64,000 bases of DNA from Siphonodentalium dalli (taxonomy: Eukaryota > Mollusca > Scaphopoda > Gadilida > Siphonodentaliidae), in NCBI GenBank assembly GCA_032622095.1, contig CP136066.1, positions 202,700,978 to 202,764,977 on the forward strand, in the 5' to 3' direction. The position numbers and the translations under genes are program-made. Under the pieces are notes generated by a model. That model did no database searches. It saw only the letters and a list, made by a program, of their open reading frames with translations, and was not told where the DNA came from. Shown here piece by piece: positions 12,201 to 23,026 of this stretch. Position 1 is the first letter of the stretch, and each line of letters opens with the position of its first letter.

Positions 12201-12660
12201 TAAATAAAAGTGATTTTTTACGTTTGAGGGGTGACCCGATGACCCCCTTCTTGACTTAAAACCCCAGGAAAAGTTGCTTCTTAAGTTGTGTTTTTATAAT
12301 TAGTATATATCAAAGTACTTTGAGACCAAAAATTATGGATGTACGCGAAAGTGTAAAAAAAAAAGAGTGAAAAATCACGTTTTGGGGTTCAGCATGGGAC
12401 CCCCTTTCTTATCTGAAAACCCCAGGAAAAACCCTTTCTTAAGTTGTGTTTTCTTAATCAGTACACTTAGGAGTATCATCAAACCAAAATTCATCGATGT
12501 ACGCAGAAGTGTAAATAGAAGTGATTTTTGGCACTTTTTGGGGTTCAGCGGCCCCTAGACCCCAGGAATGCGCAACTTAAGAAATCGTTTTTTCAGAATG
12601 TTCCATTATTGGTACCAACTTTAGGGGGTCAAACCTTTTGTACGCAAAAGTGTAAATAGA
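12201..12660. repeat. Tandem repeat of about 155 bp, three units
   Basis: Three diverged units share an aaaagtgatttttt start, a gggttcagc-gaccccc stretch, a 'cccaggaaaa' block and cttaagttgtg. Landmarks fall at about 12210, 12364 and 12519. Confidence 0.75.
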
Positions 12661-12689
12661 ACATATGCGGGCTCCCTAACTATTAGTGT

Positions 12690-13010
12690 GTGCAGCTTGA
12701 GTCCGAAATAGGGACGGGAGGGTCACCAAAAACTGATACAAAATATTTTTAGTACCAATTACCATCAAATTCAAACACGTTCTTCTCAAATGATACAAGA
12801 AATCAAATTGTGCTGTCTGTCTGTCTTTCTGTATGTCTGTGTGTTCTATATATAACTTCACGCGGTACAATCGAAGAGGCAAAAGCTGATACAAATATAC
12901 TTGGCACTAATTTCCAACAAATTCATACATGTTTTTATCTAATGATATACCATGAATTAAGTCACATTTGGTGTCGTTTGCGTCACGGATGGCGAGCGGA
13001 TGTGCACTAT
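12690..13010. repeat. Diverged units of the 6720-7460 family
   Basis: The phrases 'accaaaaactgatacaaaat', 'atttccaacaaattcataca' and 'aatgatacaagaaatcaaat' correspond to the tandem family at 6720-7460. A short (ctgt)n run lies between the two units. Confidence 0.6.
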
Positions 13011-14707
13011 CATAGATAAGATTGCTATTCGACGATATCCACATATAAGTTATATATAGTCACCCAGGCCATCTCCATATCATTTTAAGATTTGGGCATT
13101 CACATTTCACGATCCAGACAAATGGTAATCCACTTATAAGTCACTTGAACAATTATATCTTCTTAATTGTCATATTTATATGGGGATGGCAATCAGGACA
13201 TTCACACAATGAGCTATGAAAAAGAGATACATAGAAGAAGCTTAAACGTATATTTATCATTCTATTGAAGAGATACATATATTCGTGCAAACTGAGAGAC
13301 CTCGAACCGTCAGAGGATTGCATATATATATTATAACAAAATTGAGTCTGTTCCATTCAATACAGTTTCCACAAAAAAAGTTACAATTTGTCAGGATATA
13401 TTGAAGGCCTGTTCAAAAATAGTGGTCACAGTGTGCAGCCATATATAGTTTCTTCTGATATACAATAAAATGCAGTTAGTAGCACATGACTTTTCAGGAT
13501 CCTCCCAATACTGACAACTGACAAGGGGTTTAGAACAGACTCATCGACTGACATAAACAACTCAAAATCTCGCTCTGTGTCTGGCAAATGTAGCTGATAT
13601 GCACGCGCAGCAACATTTCGATGAAACTGAGAATATTTAGCCAATATATAGCACCATAAACAGAGGAGCATCTGGAAATTTCTTGAAAACATCTGTATCT
13701 ACATGGATGTATCATCGAGATCTTAGTCCAACCCACTAGATTGATTGATACATCTCAATATGTAAAACCCAATTGTCATCTTTTATTTGTGCGAACTAAT
13801 GTCTTTGTGATGTCCATGTATCATATTATAACGTCTGACGTACACGCAGTTGTAAATAAATAAATACTTCATTATTGGTGGAACGGATTAATCGCGATAA
13901 ACAGAATGACAATTGACAAGGTGGGCCACTACTTATATTCCATGACTGTAATAATCATGTTTTGTGATGCTATTTGAATATACAATTTATGAGAAAACGT
14001 ATAACACATTGAACAAGAGTGTTCTCTATTCCCAACAAATATCCACAGCATACAGACGATTTCACATCGCATTAACCTGGGCAACGCCGGGTAACCCTGC
14101 TAGTTACATATAAATTTAGAACATAAATACATCCTGCATGCAGGAATTTGGCTATACAATATATACACAGGGTTATATAATTTGACTGACAAAGAGATAA
14201 ATACGAACATAGTTTAGTGCATACAAGCATGTTTGTATTCACGAGTACACGCACGATTCCTTGTCGTACACGGTAGCATGCATATAGTATATACCCCCAG
14301 TCGATGTGACATGAAAGACATAGTGTTACAGTCAGAAAAAAAAACAACGGGAGACCATTACAAACCGCAATAAAAAATTGCACACCCGTCAGATATGTCA
14401 TTGTATATATATATGGCCATTGCATTCGAAAACTAATAATAATATCGAGGTTTCGAGAGTGCAATCAAATTTCCGTACTTGCACCTATACAAAAGCTTAC
14501 ACACAAAACGTTTCACAAATGCGACGGTCGCTATTTCCACTCCGCGAACCCAACAATTGACATGAAAACTTCAAACTCAAAGTCACAATGATTTATTGAA
14601 TGTACGAGCCTTTTGGGGAATGGCTTCTATTATTTTCATATTTTAATTGGCAAGCTGGGGACAATACGAAGATATCGGTTAACCTATAAAACATGTACAT
14701 ACATGTT
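13011..14707. other. No gene recognised
   Basis: Several frames of 60-130 codons occur, mostly on the minus strand, but they are cysteine- and isoleucine-rich translations of AT-rich DNA without recognisable domains. A short segment at about 14070-14105 (cctgggcaacgccgggtaac) resembles, in inverted orientation, the start of the insertion at about 61450. Confidence 0.45.
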
Positions 14708-14910
14708 TAGATCATGCCATGCCCAACTACTCAAGCTATATATGCCCGTATAGATCATATTCCACCAGTATACAAAACATTGGACCTTTTTTATTGTTTC
14801 GGCTTTATTAGGTTCTCTGTCAAAACTTCAAAAAGTTCCAAGGTTTTGTACTGGTGGAATATGATCTTTATACGGGTGTTAGCCAGAGTAGAGATTCATG
14901 GCATGATCTA
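14708..14910. mobile_element. TA-flanked foldback MITE, GATCATGCCATG family
   Basis: The ends are ta-gatcatgccatg on the left and catggcatgatc-ta on the right. The inner arms pair gatcatattccaccagtata with its complement. Because ta lies at both ends it may be the target duplication, as in Tc1/mariner-type elements, but a longer TIR starting with tagatc is equally compatible. Relatives occur at 45010-45120 and 45339-45854. Confidence 0.75.
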
Positions 14911-15083
14911 GTTTAGATTGGGCTGGGTCGAACACAAATTCGGCAAACCTGTACAGGTTTGAAAATGAGATTCTTATTATCGTTCTCGGATGTTCATTTA
15001 TAGGTCCCATTATAAAGGACGGATTTCATTTCATTTGTTTCCAAACAAAAAATAAATCCTACTTGTGCACCCCTGCATCCCAC

Positions 15084-15285
15084 CACAGGGGCCTGTAACG
15101 CGCTCCGCTGTCCGCCCCCCCCCCCCCCCTTTGCGCTGCCCATATACGCCGCTTCTATATACGCGCCTGCTTCCCGTTATAATGGTCTCTATAATACTAC
15201 CATGAAGCAGGCGCGTATATAGAAGCGGCGTATATGGGCAGCGCAAAAGCGGGGCGGACAGCGGAGCGCGTTACAGGCCCCTGTG
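15084..15285. repeat. GC-rich palindrome of about 200 bp
   Basis: The arms begin cacaggggcctgtaacgcgc and pair over roughly 90 bp, including gcgctgcccatatacgccgc. They are strikingly GC-rich for this AT-rich region. The left arm carries an expanded C run near 15115-15130 that the right arm lacks. No target duplication was found. Confidence 0.85.
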
Positions 15286-15781
15286 ACCCCACTCAGTGAT
15301 TTGGACAAGCTGCAAAATTCAGTCGCCTCTCTATACGATATGTCTCAACGCTGCCGGCATGTGTGTATGCTGTTAAAATATTCACCTCCGTCAAAAAACG
15401 CCATAAACAGAAATAATAGTAAAATATTGACAGTCTTTGTTCTTATGCCAATCAGAAATATGGCATAAACAGTATGTTATTGTCAAATGTTTTTCCTTTG
15501 TTGTGTAAACAAAAGTAAAAAACGTTACATAACCTGGCTTTTGTTTAGATCCGGATATGGTAAACATATAAAGAGCGTCATTTGTTACTGTTTACCCGAT
15601 ATGGAAATATTAAGCAGCGTTTATATCATTTGTGTTGTATGTGATTAACCAATAGAATTGCGCTGTGTTATGTAAACAGAAGCAAAACTTCTGTAACACG
15701 AGCAGGTTCTTGTTTACGTACACCATCGTACGTCTTGACGACAATATACTACATTTGTATTTACGCGCTGATTATGTTTGG
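15286..15781. other. No gene recognised
   Basis: Only short frames without recognisable features. The repeated phrase 'tgtgttatgtaaacagaagc' and its variants suggests local duplication, but no unit could be defined. Confidence 0.4.
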
Positions 15782-15848
15782 AAAATATATATAGTTTATT
15801 AGTTTTGTTCATATGATATGAACAAAACTAATAAACTATATATATTTT
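15782..15848. repeat. Perfect 32-bp-arm hairpin
   Basis: The arms 15782-15813 and 15817-15848 are exact reverse complements with a 3-bp loop (tga). The sequence is AT-rich throughout. Perfect symmetry implies a recent origin or active correction between arms. Confidence 0.95.
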
Positions 15849-15969
15849 AATATTCCTTCTGTTGATGGCGATTTGAACAAATATGAATATTTCTGCAACG
15901 AACGCCGCGCGTGCCTTTAACAGCATGTAAGCACTCTCATGGTGTACCAGGCTTATTCACACGACCAGA

Positions 15970-16275
15970 CACGACCCCCCCCCCCCATAAGCTGTGTGCT
16001 TGATGTCAGATCCACTCCATACATATAATATTCATCCACTCCATACAAATAATATTCATACATATTTTGTATTGTACATATTATATTAAATAAATACTGT
16101 TGACATCAATAATTATTTTCAGCAGCATCGTTACAGGCGGAACTACGGAGTTTTTACTTCTCAAGTAGTTGATGGTGTCACCCCCCTACCCCCCCCCCCC
16201 CCCCCACACATATACCCCTGAATCACGCATATTAGTGTATAATACTTAACATAGAGGGGTGAATCGTGCATACAG
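15970..16275. repeat. Poly-C and 'ggggtgaatcgtgc' repeat, copy 1
   Basis: C homopolymers near 15977 and 16186-16205 are followed by 'tatacccctgaatc' and gaggggtgaatcgtgc. The same order recurs at 17039-17150, indicating a dispersed direct repeat. Confidence 0.6.
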
Positions 16276-17038
16276 TTAAGATTGACGATTTAATAAAATT
16301 AGTATGTGCACTAATCCCAATTGGTCGATCGACACAGGGACGATGGAATAGGGGGGATTTGCGTGGGAAGATGTTTCATCATCCATTCCCAAAATAGTTG
16401 TTCTACTTTCGGTTACAAATTTAGATTGAAATCAGTTGGGAATACTATAGCCATGTCTCTAGGTCGACGTTTCTTGATTAAGGAATATCGGAACAATAAC
16501 TCACCAGATATTAAAGTACTCAAACTATTCTAGTCTAAAACTAAAATATTGCGTCATCGACTGTTTTGGGAAACGCCTTCGGCACAGATCAAACGTTTCA
16601 CATCTGGAAATCCAATACCGATAATCCAATAGCGATATCCATTTTCTCCTATATATCTGACGTCAATGATCCTATGATCATCTATATTCAGAGCCGCAGG
16701 TCGACATAGTCACGATAGGGTCCGAGTCTCACATCGCACAACGAAATTTACACAAAACATAATTTGCAGAATATGTATCAAAGTCCACGCACTGTCCATG
16801 CAGTGTTTATCTCCCTTGATGACTCGTGACTGGTGCACTCTGGTAGAGATTGAATATGACTGGTGACCTCTTCTAGAGATTGAATATAACGTCTTTCCGT
16901 TTCAAGAGAGATAACCCTACTTTTATTCTGGCGCTATGAAAAGCGCCGAATTTGGGAGTGGACTGTTTGAAGCCGTGCTCTTATATCAGAATATGCCGAG
17001 TGCCATGCAGGCCAGTGTCTTATAAGCGTTCCGCAGTG
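16276..17038. other. No gene recognised
   Basis: No supported coding sequence, RNA gene or repeat boundary. A 70-codon frame at 16321-16533 has no recognisable feature. Confidence 0.4.
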
Positions 17039-17165
17039 CCACCCACCCCACCCCCCCCCCCCACCACACACGCGAGGGTGTTAGCCCTAGGCTATACCCC
17101 ATGAATCCCGAATAACAGTTAACAGAGAGGGGTGAATCGTGCGTATACCAGTTAAAGACATATTA
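17039..17165. repeat. Poly-C and 'ggggtgaatcgtgc' repeat, copy 2
   Basis: Copy of the block at 15970-16275, with a C-rich run, tatacccc and gaggggtgaatcgtgc in the same order. Confidence 0.6.
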
Positions 17166-18004
17166 TCGACTTGTTCGGGTCCGTGAAATTTGTAAGTTAA
17201 AGGCCCCCTTAATTTTCGAGTCTCCGATTATTTTTTTATAGTGACTTGATATACGGTTTTAATAACAATCTATGCAATAAAATATGATTAAAATACTATA
17301 ATTCATCACTATTTGAAACATCTGTCTCAGAAGATGCCCACAGAGCAATAGAAAACTGCAGAAATCATAGTATGACTTCCCCCCCTCTGGCACCCAGAAT
17401 GCAATCGAATTAAAACTTTTTCAATGAAAGGGGAAGAACTCTATCTTTAATATATAGAGTTATTCCCCCTGCATTGAAAATAATACTGATTTTTACATCA
17501 ATCTTGATGACAAAACGCGTTGGCAACTCAACAAAAACAACATGTCCACAGTTTATTACACCGGATAAGTTTGTTCACCCTACCGGAGTGTTTCACATCA
17601 CTTAAAGAAAATTTGGAAATCTTATAATTTGCCATATCCGATATCTCATTTATCTTATCACTTGATAACTTTGTTTTTCTTTTCGCCAAGCTACCTTTGG
17701 TGAATCCTCAATGTATTTCCTGCAATGAGCTGCATGTTGATGCTTCAGTAGCTGATGACTAGCTCGGCACATAATTTACCAGGGACGGGGTTGTGTTGTT
17801 TATTGACAAAGACTTATCTATAGAATGTGAACAGCGCTAGACATCCCCGTAAATTCGATGGTTGGTGACATGTGCGTCATTGTGCGACTATCTTCGTCGT
17901 TAAATTGTGCACAAACTTTCTCAAATTACTACACCTTCCAAATACTAACCACGGGGGTAACATTTTTTTAAAGAACATTTAACAGTACTTGAAAACCACA
18001 TTTC
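17166..18004. other. No gene; short shared motif with 43228-43262
   Basis: Contains a stretch around accctaccggagtgtttcac near 17578 that recurs inverted near 43228-43262, probably a mobile-element end. No gene is visible. Confidence 0.45.
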
Positions 18005-18445
18005 AATTTTGGATGAACAGAATCCAGTGGTTGTGATGGGATATTTCAACATCCACCTGGGCAAATCTCAACACTCACCTGGGCAAATCTCAACACCCAC
18101 CTGGGCAAATCTCAATTTTACATCCACCTGGGAAAATCTCAATTTTATACTCAAATGGATCATTTAAGGTGACAGGCTGAAATGCAACTTAAAGGTGTGA
18201 AGGCAGTATTCTCTTTGAGAAAGTCTCTCCGAGAACATTCCCTAGCTGTTCTCTGTTGATTTGTGGGTTAAACTCTTTGACAAACTCATCAATCCAATTA
18301 TTCTTTACGGATGTGAGATATGGGCTTCAGATATAAATCTGAACAGATTAAACAAAATACCGTGTGAAATTACTCACATAAAGTTTTGTAAGTCTGTACT
18401 CTGAGTTAGCAAACAGGTGTCTTCTTCCGCATTTTATAAGGCAAA
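18005..18445 (+). pseudogene. Decayed LINE fragment: endonuclease end and post-RT region
   Basis: One frame reads QNPVVVMGYFNIHLGKS near 18015-18065, resembling the GDFN-type motif of apurinic-type LINE endonucleases. Further on, K-L-F-D-K-L-I-N-P-I-I-L-Y-G-C-E-I-W and HIKFCKSVL near 18260-18410 match the region that follows the reverse transcriptase in several LINE families, as in the LINE at 24459-25930. The reverse transcriptase itself is absent and stops interrupt the frames. The likely continuation of this copy lies at 20014-20783, beyond two later insertions. The clade was not assigned. Confidence 0.65.
18053..18155. repeat. Short tandem repeat, 'cacctgggcaaatctcaa', four units
   Basis: Four units of about 24-28 bp share cacctgggcaaatctcaa, the last carrying gaaaatc instead. 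They sit inside the LINE remnant and are a local expansion. Confidence 0.8.
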
Positions 18446-18468
18446 TCTCTTTATATAAGAGTGTTTAA

Positions 18469-19596
18469 CTCTTTCACTGCCATGCAGCACCACAGACATA
18501 TCTGCTACTGCCAAGCATACTACACATGTACATGTAGCATATTGCTGCTAAATACATATGGATTGGGTATTTCTCAATAACGTTTGTATCTGCCGAGCTA
18601 TTTTCATGAAACTTGGTATACGTGTAGGTATTGGTCTTGGGAATAGAAAACACACACCCAGTCCACCATTATCACGTGACCACGATCACGTGACCACAAA
18701 CAAGATGGCCACCACCCCAAAATAAAAGACAATTTCAGTACTTCTCAATAACTTTTGTATTTGTAGAGATATTTTCATGAAAGTTAACTTAAATTTGTAT
18801 GTAAGTAGGTATCAGTATTGGGAATAGAACATATGTTCTAGTCCGCAGTGTCACATTTCACGTGACCATGATCATGTGACCACAAAACAAGATGGCCGCC
18901 ATCCCGAAATATAAGATAATGTAAGTATATTGATGCTAAATACATATTGATTGGGTATTTCTCAATAACGGTTGTATCTGTAAAGGTATGTTCATGGAAC
19001 TTGGTGCACAGATATTGGACTTGCGAATTGAAAACACTTCCCAGTCTGCCAGTGTCATGCCACGAGACCGTGACCACATGATCACAAAACAAGACGGCCG
19101 CCACACCGAAATATAAGGAAAATACATTATTTCTCAATAACTGTTGTATCTGCAGAGATATTTTGACGACATTGGTATGTAAGTTGGTGTTAGTATTGAG
19201 AACCGAAAACAAGTCAGTATATTTCTGCTAAATACATATATTATTGGGTATTTCGCAATAACTTTTGTTTGTATATGCAGAGGTATATTCCTGAAACTTG
19301 GTATGCAGGTAGGTATTGGTCTCTGTGGAATGGAAAACACTTCCCATACCAGGAGGGTCACGTGACCGCGACCACTTAATCACAAAACAAGATGGCCGAC
19401 ATCCCGAAATATAAAAAAAATAAACCGGGAGTTTCTCGTTACAAAATTGATAACATCACGTACATGTTTTCACAGAATAATATAAAGTTACTTCCCATGG
19501 ATTGATGTTACGGGACGAAGGTGTCAGGATTCGACTCAAGTCGCGATCGGCAGTGTATGGGTAATTCGACTCAAGTCGCGATCGGCAGTGAAAGAG
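18469..19596. mobile_element. piggyBac-like non-autonomous element with satellite interior
   Basis: Terminal inverted repeats ctctttcactgcc and ggcagtgaaagag are each flanked by TTAA (18465-18468 and 19597-19600), the target used by piggyBac transposases. The interior is a diverged tandem repeat with landmarks tttctcaataac near 18569, 18741, 18956, 19128 and 19248, and units rich in cacgtgacc and caagatggcc. Near the right end gactcaagtcgcgatcggca is duplicated. No transposase frame is present. It has inserted into the LINE remnant around it. Confidence 0.8.
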
Positions 19597-19639
19597 TTAA
19601 AGCCTGGCGCATGCATGATAAAAACAGTTAAAATGTGTA

Positions 19640-20012
19640 TATACAGTTAAAAACAGCTCCGGAGTTACTTATTCTTTTTCTTGTCAGTGGTGAATGCTGG
19701 GTGGCTGGCCGGCAGCTTGTCCAACTCCACTCTGAAACTATTTGTGTCAAATTCTGGTGTGCATGTTACCTGGGAGAGTTTGTTCCACTGTCTGGTGGTG
19801 CGTGGAAAAACGACTAGTGGTATACGTCGATCCCAGTGGTGCTTTGATATAATTTGTGTTTGCGCCGTGTCATTTCATCGCCTTGCCTGATGTACGAGTC
19901 TGGATTGATGTCGACCACTCTATCCTTAATTTTCCTGAGCATCATGAGGCGGTCTTTCGCTCTTCTGTGATGGGGAGATTCCCAATGCAGGTCCCCTAGC
20001 ATGTCTGTCAGA
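19640..20012 (-). pseudogene. LINE ORF2 C-terminal fragment, minus strand
   Basis: On the minus strand the frame begins LGDLHWESPHHRRAKDRL and continues with LRKIKDRVVDI; after a frame change it reads PRTTRQWNKLSQ and FRVELDKLPA. This order (hydrophobic 'LxW-xxL-xxRR', 'KI-xx-LVDI', then 'FPRTxxxWNxL') is typical of the C-terminal end of many non-LTR retrotransposon ORF2 proteins. It lies between two pieces of an opposite-strand LINE, so it appears to be a later insertion. It is too short and broken to act. Confidence 0.7.
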
Positions 20013-20013
20013 C

Positions 20014-20783
20014 AAGGCAGTTAGGGCCGAGCTCGGGAGAAACCCGACAGTGAACGAAGCTCTATCCAGAGCTATCAAATACACAAAGCGAATTTCTTAA
20101 TCAGATCCACATTCACTAATCTATACCGCAGCTATGTCCAGCCATCGATCTATATGTTTAGTACATATGTACGTCTTTGGTCTAGCGATGAATGTGTCAT
20201 CCCTGAACATGAATCATTGAGACTCGGCATTCCAAAATTAAATTAAATTGTTCACAATGCCTCAATTCACAAACAGATAAATGACATGAAAATCAAATTA
20301 CATAGAGATTTATAAAACTGATATTTTCAACGATGACAAAATTTATGTTCGGGCGCGAACAAGTTAAGGGCGTACCATGTAGTCAAACAACAGTACACAC
20401 AAGAACCTTATCTTAATATTGTCCAGAATATCGACACAAAGATTATGTTTTGTAAACTAAGAATTAGTAATCATAACTTGGAAATTAAAAAGGGTCGCAA
20501 TAAACAGCCAAAAGTGTCAGTTAATGAAAGAATTTGTAGGAAATGTAACATGGAGGTTGAGAATGAAGCACACTTCATTATGCGCTGCACCATATATAAG
20601 ATGCGTAAACACTTCTTTTATGAGATAGGGATGACGAGTGACAAATTTATTGGATTGAATGATGACCAAAAATTCCAATACATAATGCAAAACAACGAGC
20701 CTCGTACATGCAACATAATCTGCAACATGGTCCGGACATTTTTCAAAGAAAGGTCAAATTCTACTGATATAATTATGAAATAG
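20014..20783 (+). pseudogene. LINE ORF2 C-terminal remnant with Cys/His motif
   Basis: The first part reads KAVRAELGRNPTVNEALSRA, matching the GEFGRHPLSIEIKCRA stretch of the LINE at 24459-25930. The end, open from 20445 to 20783, contains ICRKCNMEVENEAHFIMRC, a C-x2-C ... H-x4-C motif common at LINE C-termini. Stops and frame changes lie between the two parts. It probably belongs to the same original insertion as 18005-18445. Confidence 0.65.
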
Positions 20784-22258
20784 TTACTATAGCACTAGTA
20801 TATATATACATGTATATATTATGTTGAATCATTGTTGATATTGTTATATATATTTGTCGGTCTCTTGTGGACGTTTTATGTCATTACACTATCTATCTAT
20901 GAATGAAATTATCATTTGATGTGATAGATATCATAAGTTCATTGACCTATCACTGCATATGATTATGTAATAATAATATGTATCAGCACATTTTATTAAA
21001 TACAACTGTGACAAATATTTATCTGAACCACAGAGCCTTCGGTGTTGATAAAAATAAATTTGCAGTGGAAGCATTGGCCTACATATTAAATCAATCTAAA
21101 ACTATAAACACACTGCCTCCTCACTCACAACGCAATAAGGGTGACTCTACTCCAAACCGTGACTTCTGCGACAGATGTGTTCGTACAACGATCAGAACAA
21201 GCCAAAGGTCACGGGTCACGTGACCAACATAAAAAAAAATCATGAAATGTCACCGTTTCCCAACGGAATACTGAACTAATTGTATAGTTTATACCCACTT
21301 TTAATTGATCTATAATACAAAGAGTATATAAATAATAGTGAAAATTGATATTTTCTCATTTTAATCCGTTTTCTTGACTAAAATATAAATTTTAAGCGAT
21401 CAGTTTCCGAAATTCCGCAGCGGTAGCCTGGAATTACCGCCTGATAAAATATTTTTCGCGACGTCGCAAGTGCACGGTGTTGTCATAATTACCTTGGATA
21501 CCCGAAAACCACGACACATGGAGATCGGAGAAACCACGAAAATGTGAGAAAGTAGTATATATTATATATATACTATAGTAATACTAATACTAGACCTTTC
21601 GTCATTTGCAAAAAAAAAATTGCTTTTATTGAAATGTGTTGTCCAAAATCAAGAGGTGATGTACTTACTGTTTTTGTGTTATTATTTGGGAATAACTGTT
21701 AATTTGGTCTCTCGTGGTATCCTACGTCGTGCCATGATCATTCATGGACTGTTGACCCTTGATTGGCCACCTTATAGTACATCGGAATTTCGCAAATGAC
21801 AATGTCTTAATGCATTGCATTAGCTTCCTCACTGTAATTGCCTGGGCGTGGCTTGTTGCGATGGGAGAGTTTATTGAATACAACATACATTTGTGCACAA
21901 CAGTTTCTGCCTGGGACTTTTACCAAAATTAAGATTAACTAAGTTGCTTAATTGTTCTTTTTTCATACAGACCCCACAGAGGGTAGGGTTATATACGGCC
22001 AATATTGCTGAAAGTGTTGTCTTCGTGTGTAGGTTTTTCAAGAGTATCTATCCTGGAAATGCCCTAACCGCCCTCTGAGATGCAGTCCTAGATATCTCAT
22101 CCTTCATTACGCACGCTCCGCGTGTATACTGGTGTAGAGATTCTTGTTTCGCCTGGGCGCCTTGGTGTTTTTTTTTGGGAGGATTAAAAGTCGAACTGCG
22201 ACCGGAGGCCGAGTCCGGTAAAAGTTGTAGTTGGGAATTTCAATTTCGTTTATTGTCG
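20784..22258. other. No gene recognised
   Basis: About 1.5 kb without supported features. A short pair of inverted phrases (tcatttgcaaa near 21603 and 'cgcaaatgac' near 21790) is too small to call. Confidence 0.45.
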
Positions 22259-22262
22259 TTAA

Positions 22263-22731
22263 AGGTACTCAACCCGTAAAGAGGGTCCCCATCTCAACAG
22301 ATTCCAACAACAACAATCCGATCAGAGGGTCCTATATTACTATTTCTTTGGCTTTGGGGGTAAAAAATATTTGATTCGAGTCGAGGAACCCATCAAACAA
22401 AGCTCAGAGTTATTAGATATTGATTTTTCAAATTTGTTATGTTCTCGAGATGAGTACCAATAACTGCCGTAATCTGCTCTGGATGTGTACCTCAAATCTA
22501 TTCAAACAGACAAGGATGAATAACTCTAAAATCAAGTGGTAATTTTAACGCAATTTTGACTGAGTTCTGGGCCAGATAGTATTCCCGATAATGAAAAATA
22601 ATAGATTTATAAAATCGATATCTAACAAATCTGAGCTTTGATGGGTGACTTCCTCGACTCGAATCAAATATTTTTGACCCCCGAAGCCATTGAAATAGTA
22701 ATTGAGAGGAGTTTTATCGGGTTGAGTACCT
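22263..22731. mobile_element. TTAA-flanked foldback element, AGGTACTC family
   Basis: The ends aggtactcaacccg and cgggttgagtacct are each bordered by TTAA (22259-22262 and 22732-22735). The arms of about 190 bp pair through ggcttcgggggt and gattcgagtcgaggaa; the left arm has about 50 extra bp (ccaacaacaacaatccgatc). TTAA suggests piggyBac-type insertion, but the TIR does not begin with the usual CCY triplet, so TTAA could simply be part of a longer TIR. Fragments occur at 4199, 48282 and 63113. Confidence 0.75.
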
Positions 22732-22867
22732 TTAACATTGTCAATAATGTTGATTTTTGGTTTGTGACAAGCTATACCAATTACAAATAAAAGAAATGAA
22801 AAAGATAATTTGTAATTCAACTTTTATAGACATAATATATCGTTCTGCAGCCCACTGGGGGTTGTGG

Positions 22868-23026
22868 TCGGAGACTAGTCCAACAAATTAGACGATTCGG
22901 ATTTAAGACATATTTTAATATTTGGACATTTATGTTGCCTTAATAAGGAATAAGATAATCGTAAATGTCCAAATATTAAAATATATCTTAATCCGAATAG
23001 TCTAATTTGTTGGACTAGTCGGAGAC
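22868..23026. mobile_element. Short foldback MITE, CTAGTCCAACAAATTAG family
   Basis: The arms ctagtccaacaaattag and complement pair over about 65 bp, including atatttggacattta. A direct repeat tcggagac sits at 22868-22875 and 23019-23026, overlapping the left terminus by one base, so the target duplication is 7 or 8 bp. Related motifs are near 40380-40450 and 40630. Confidence 0.75.
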
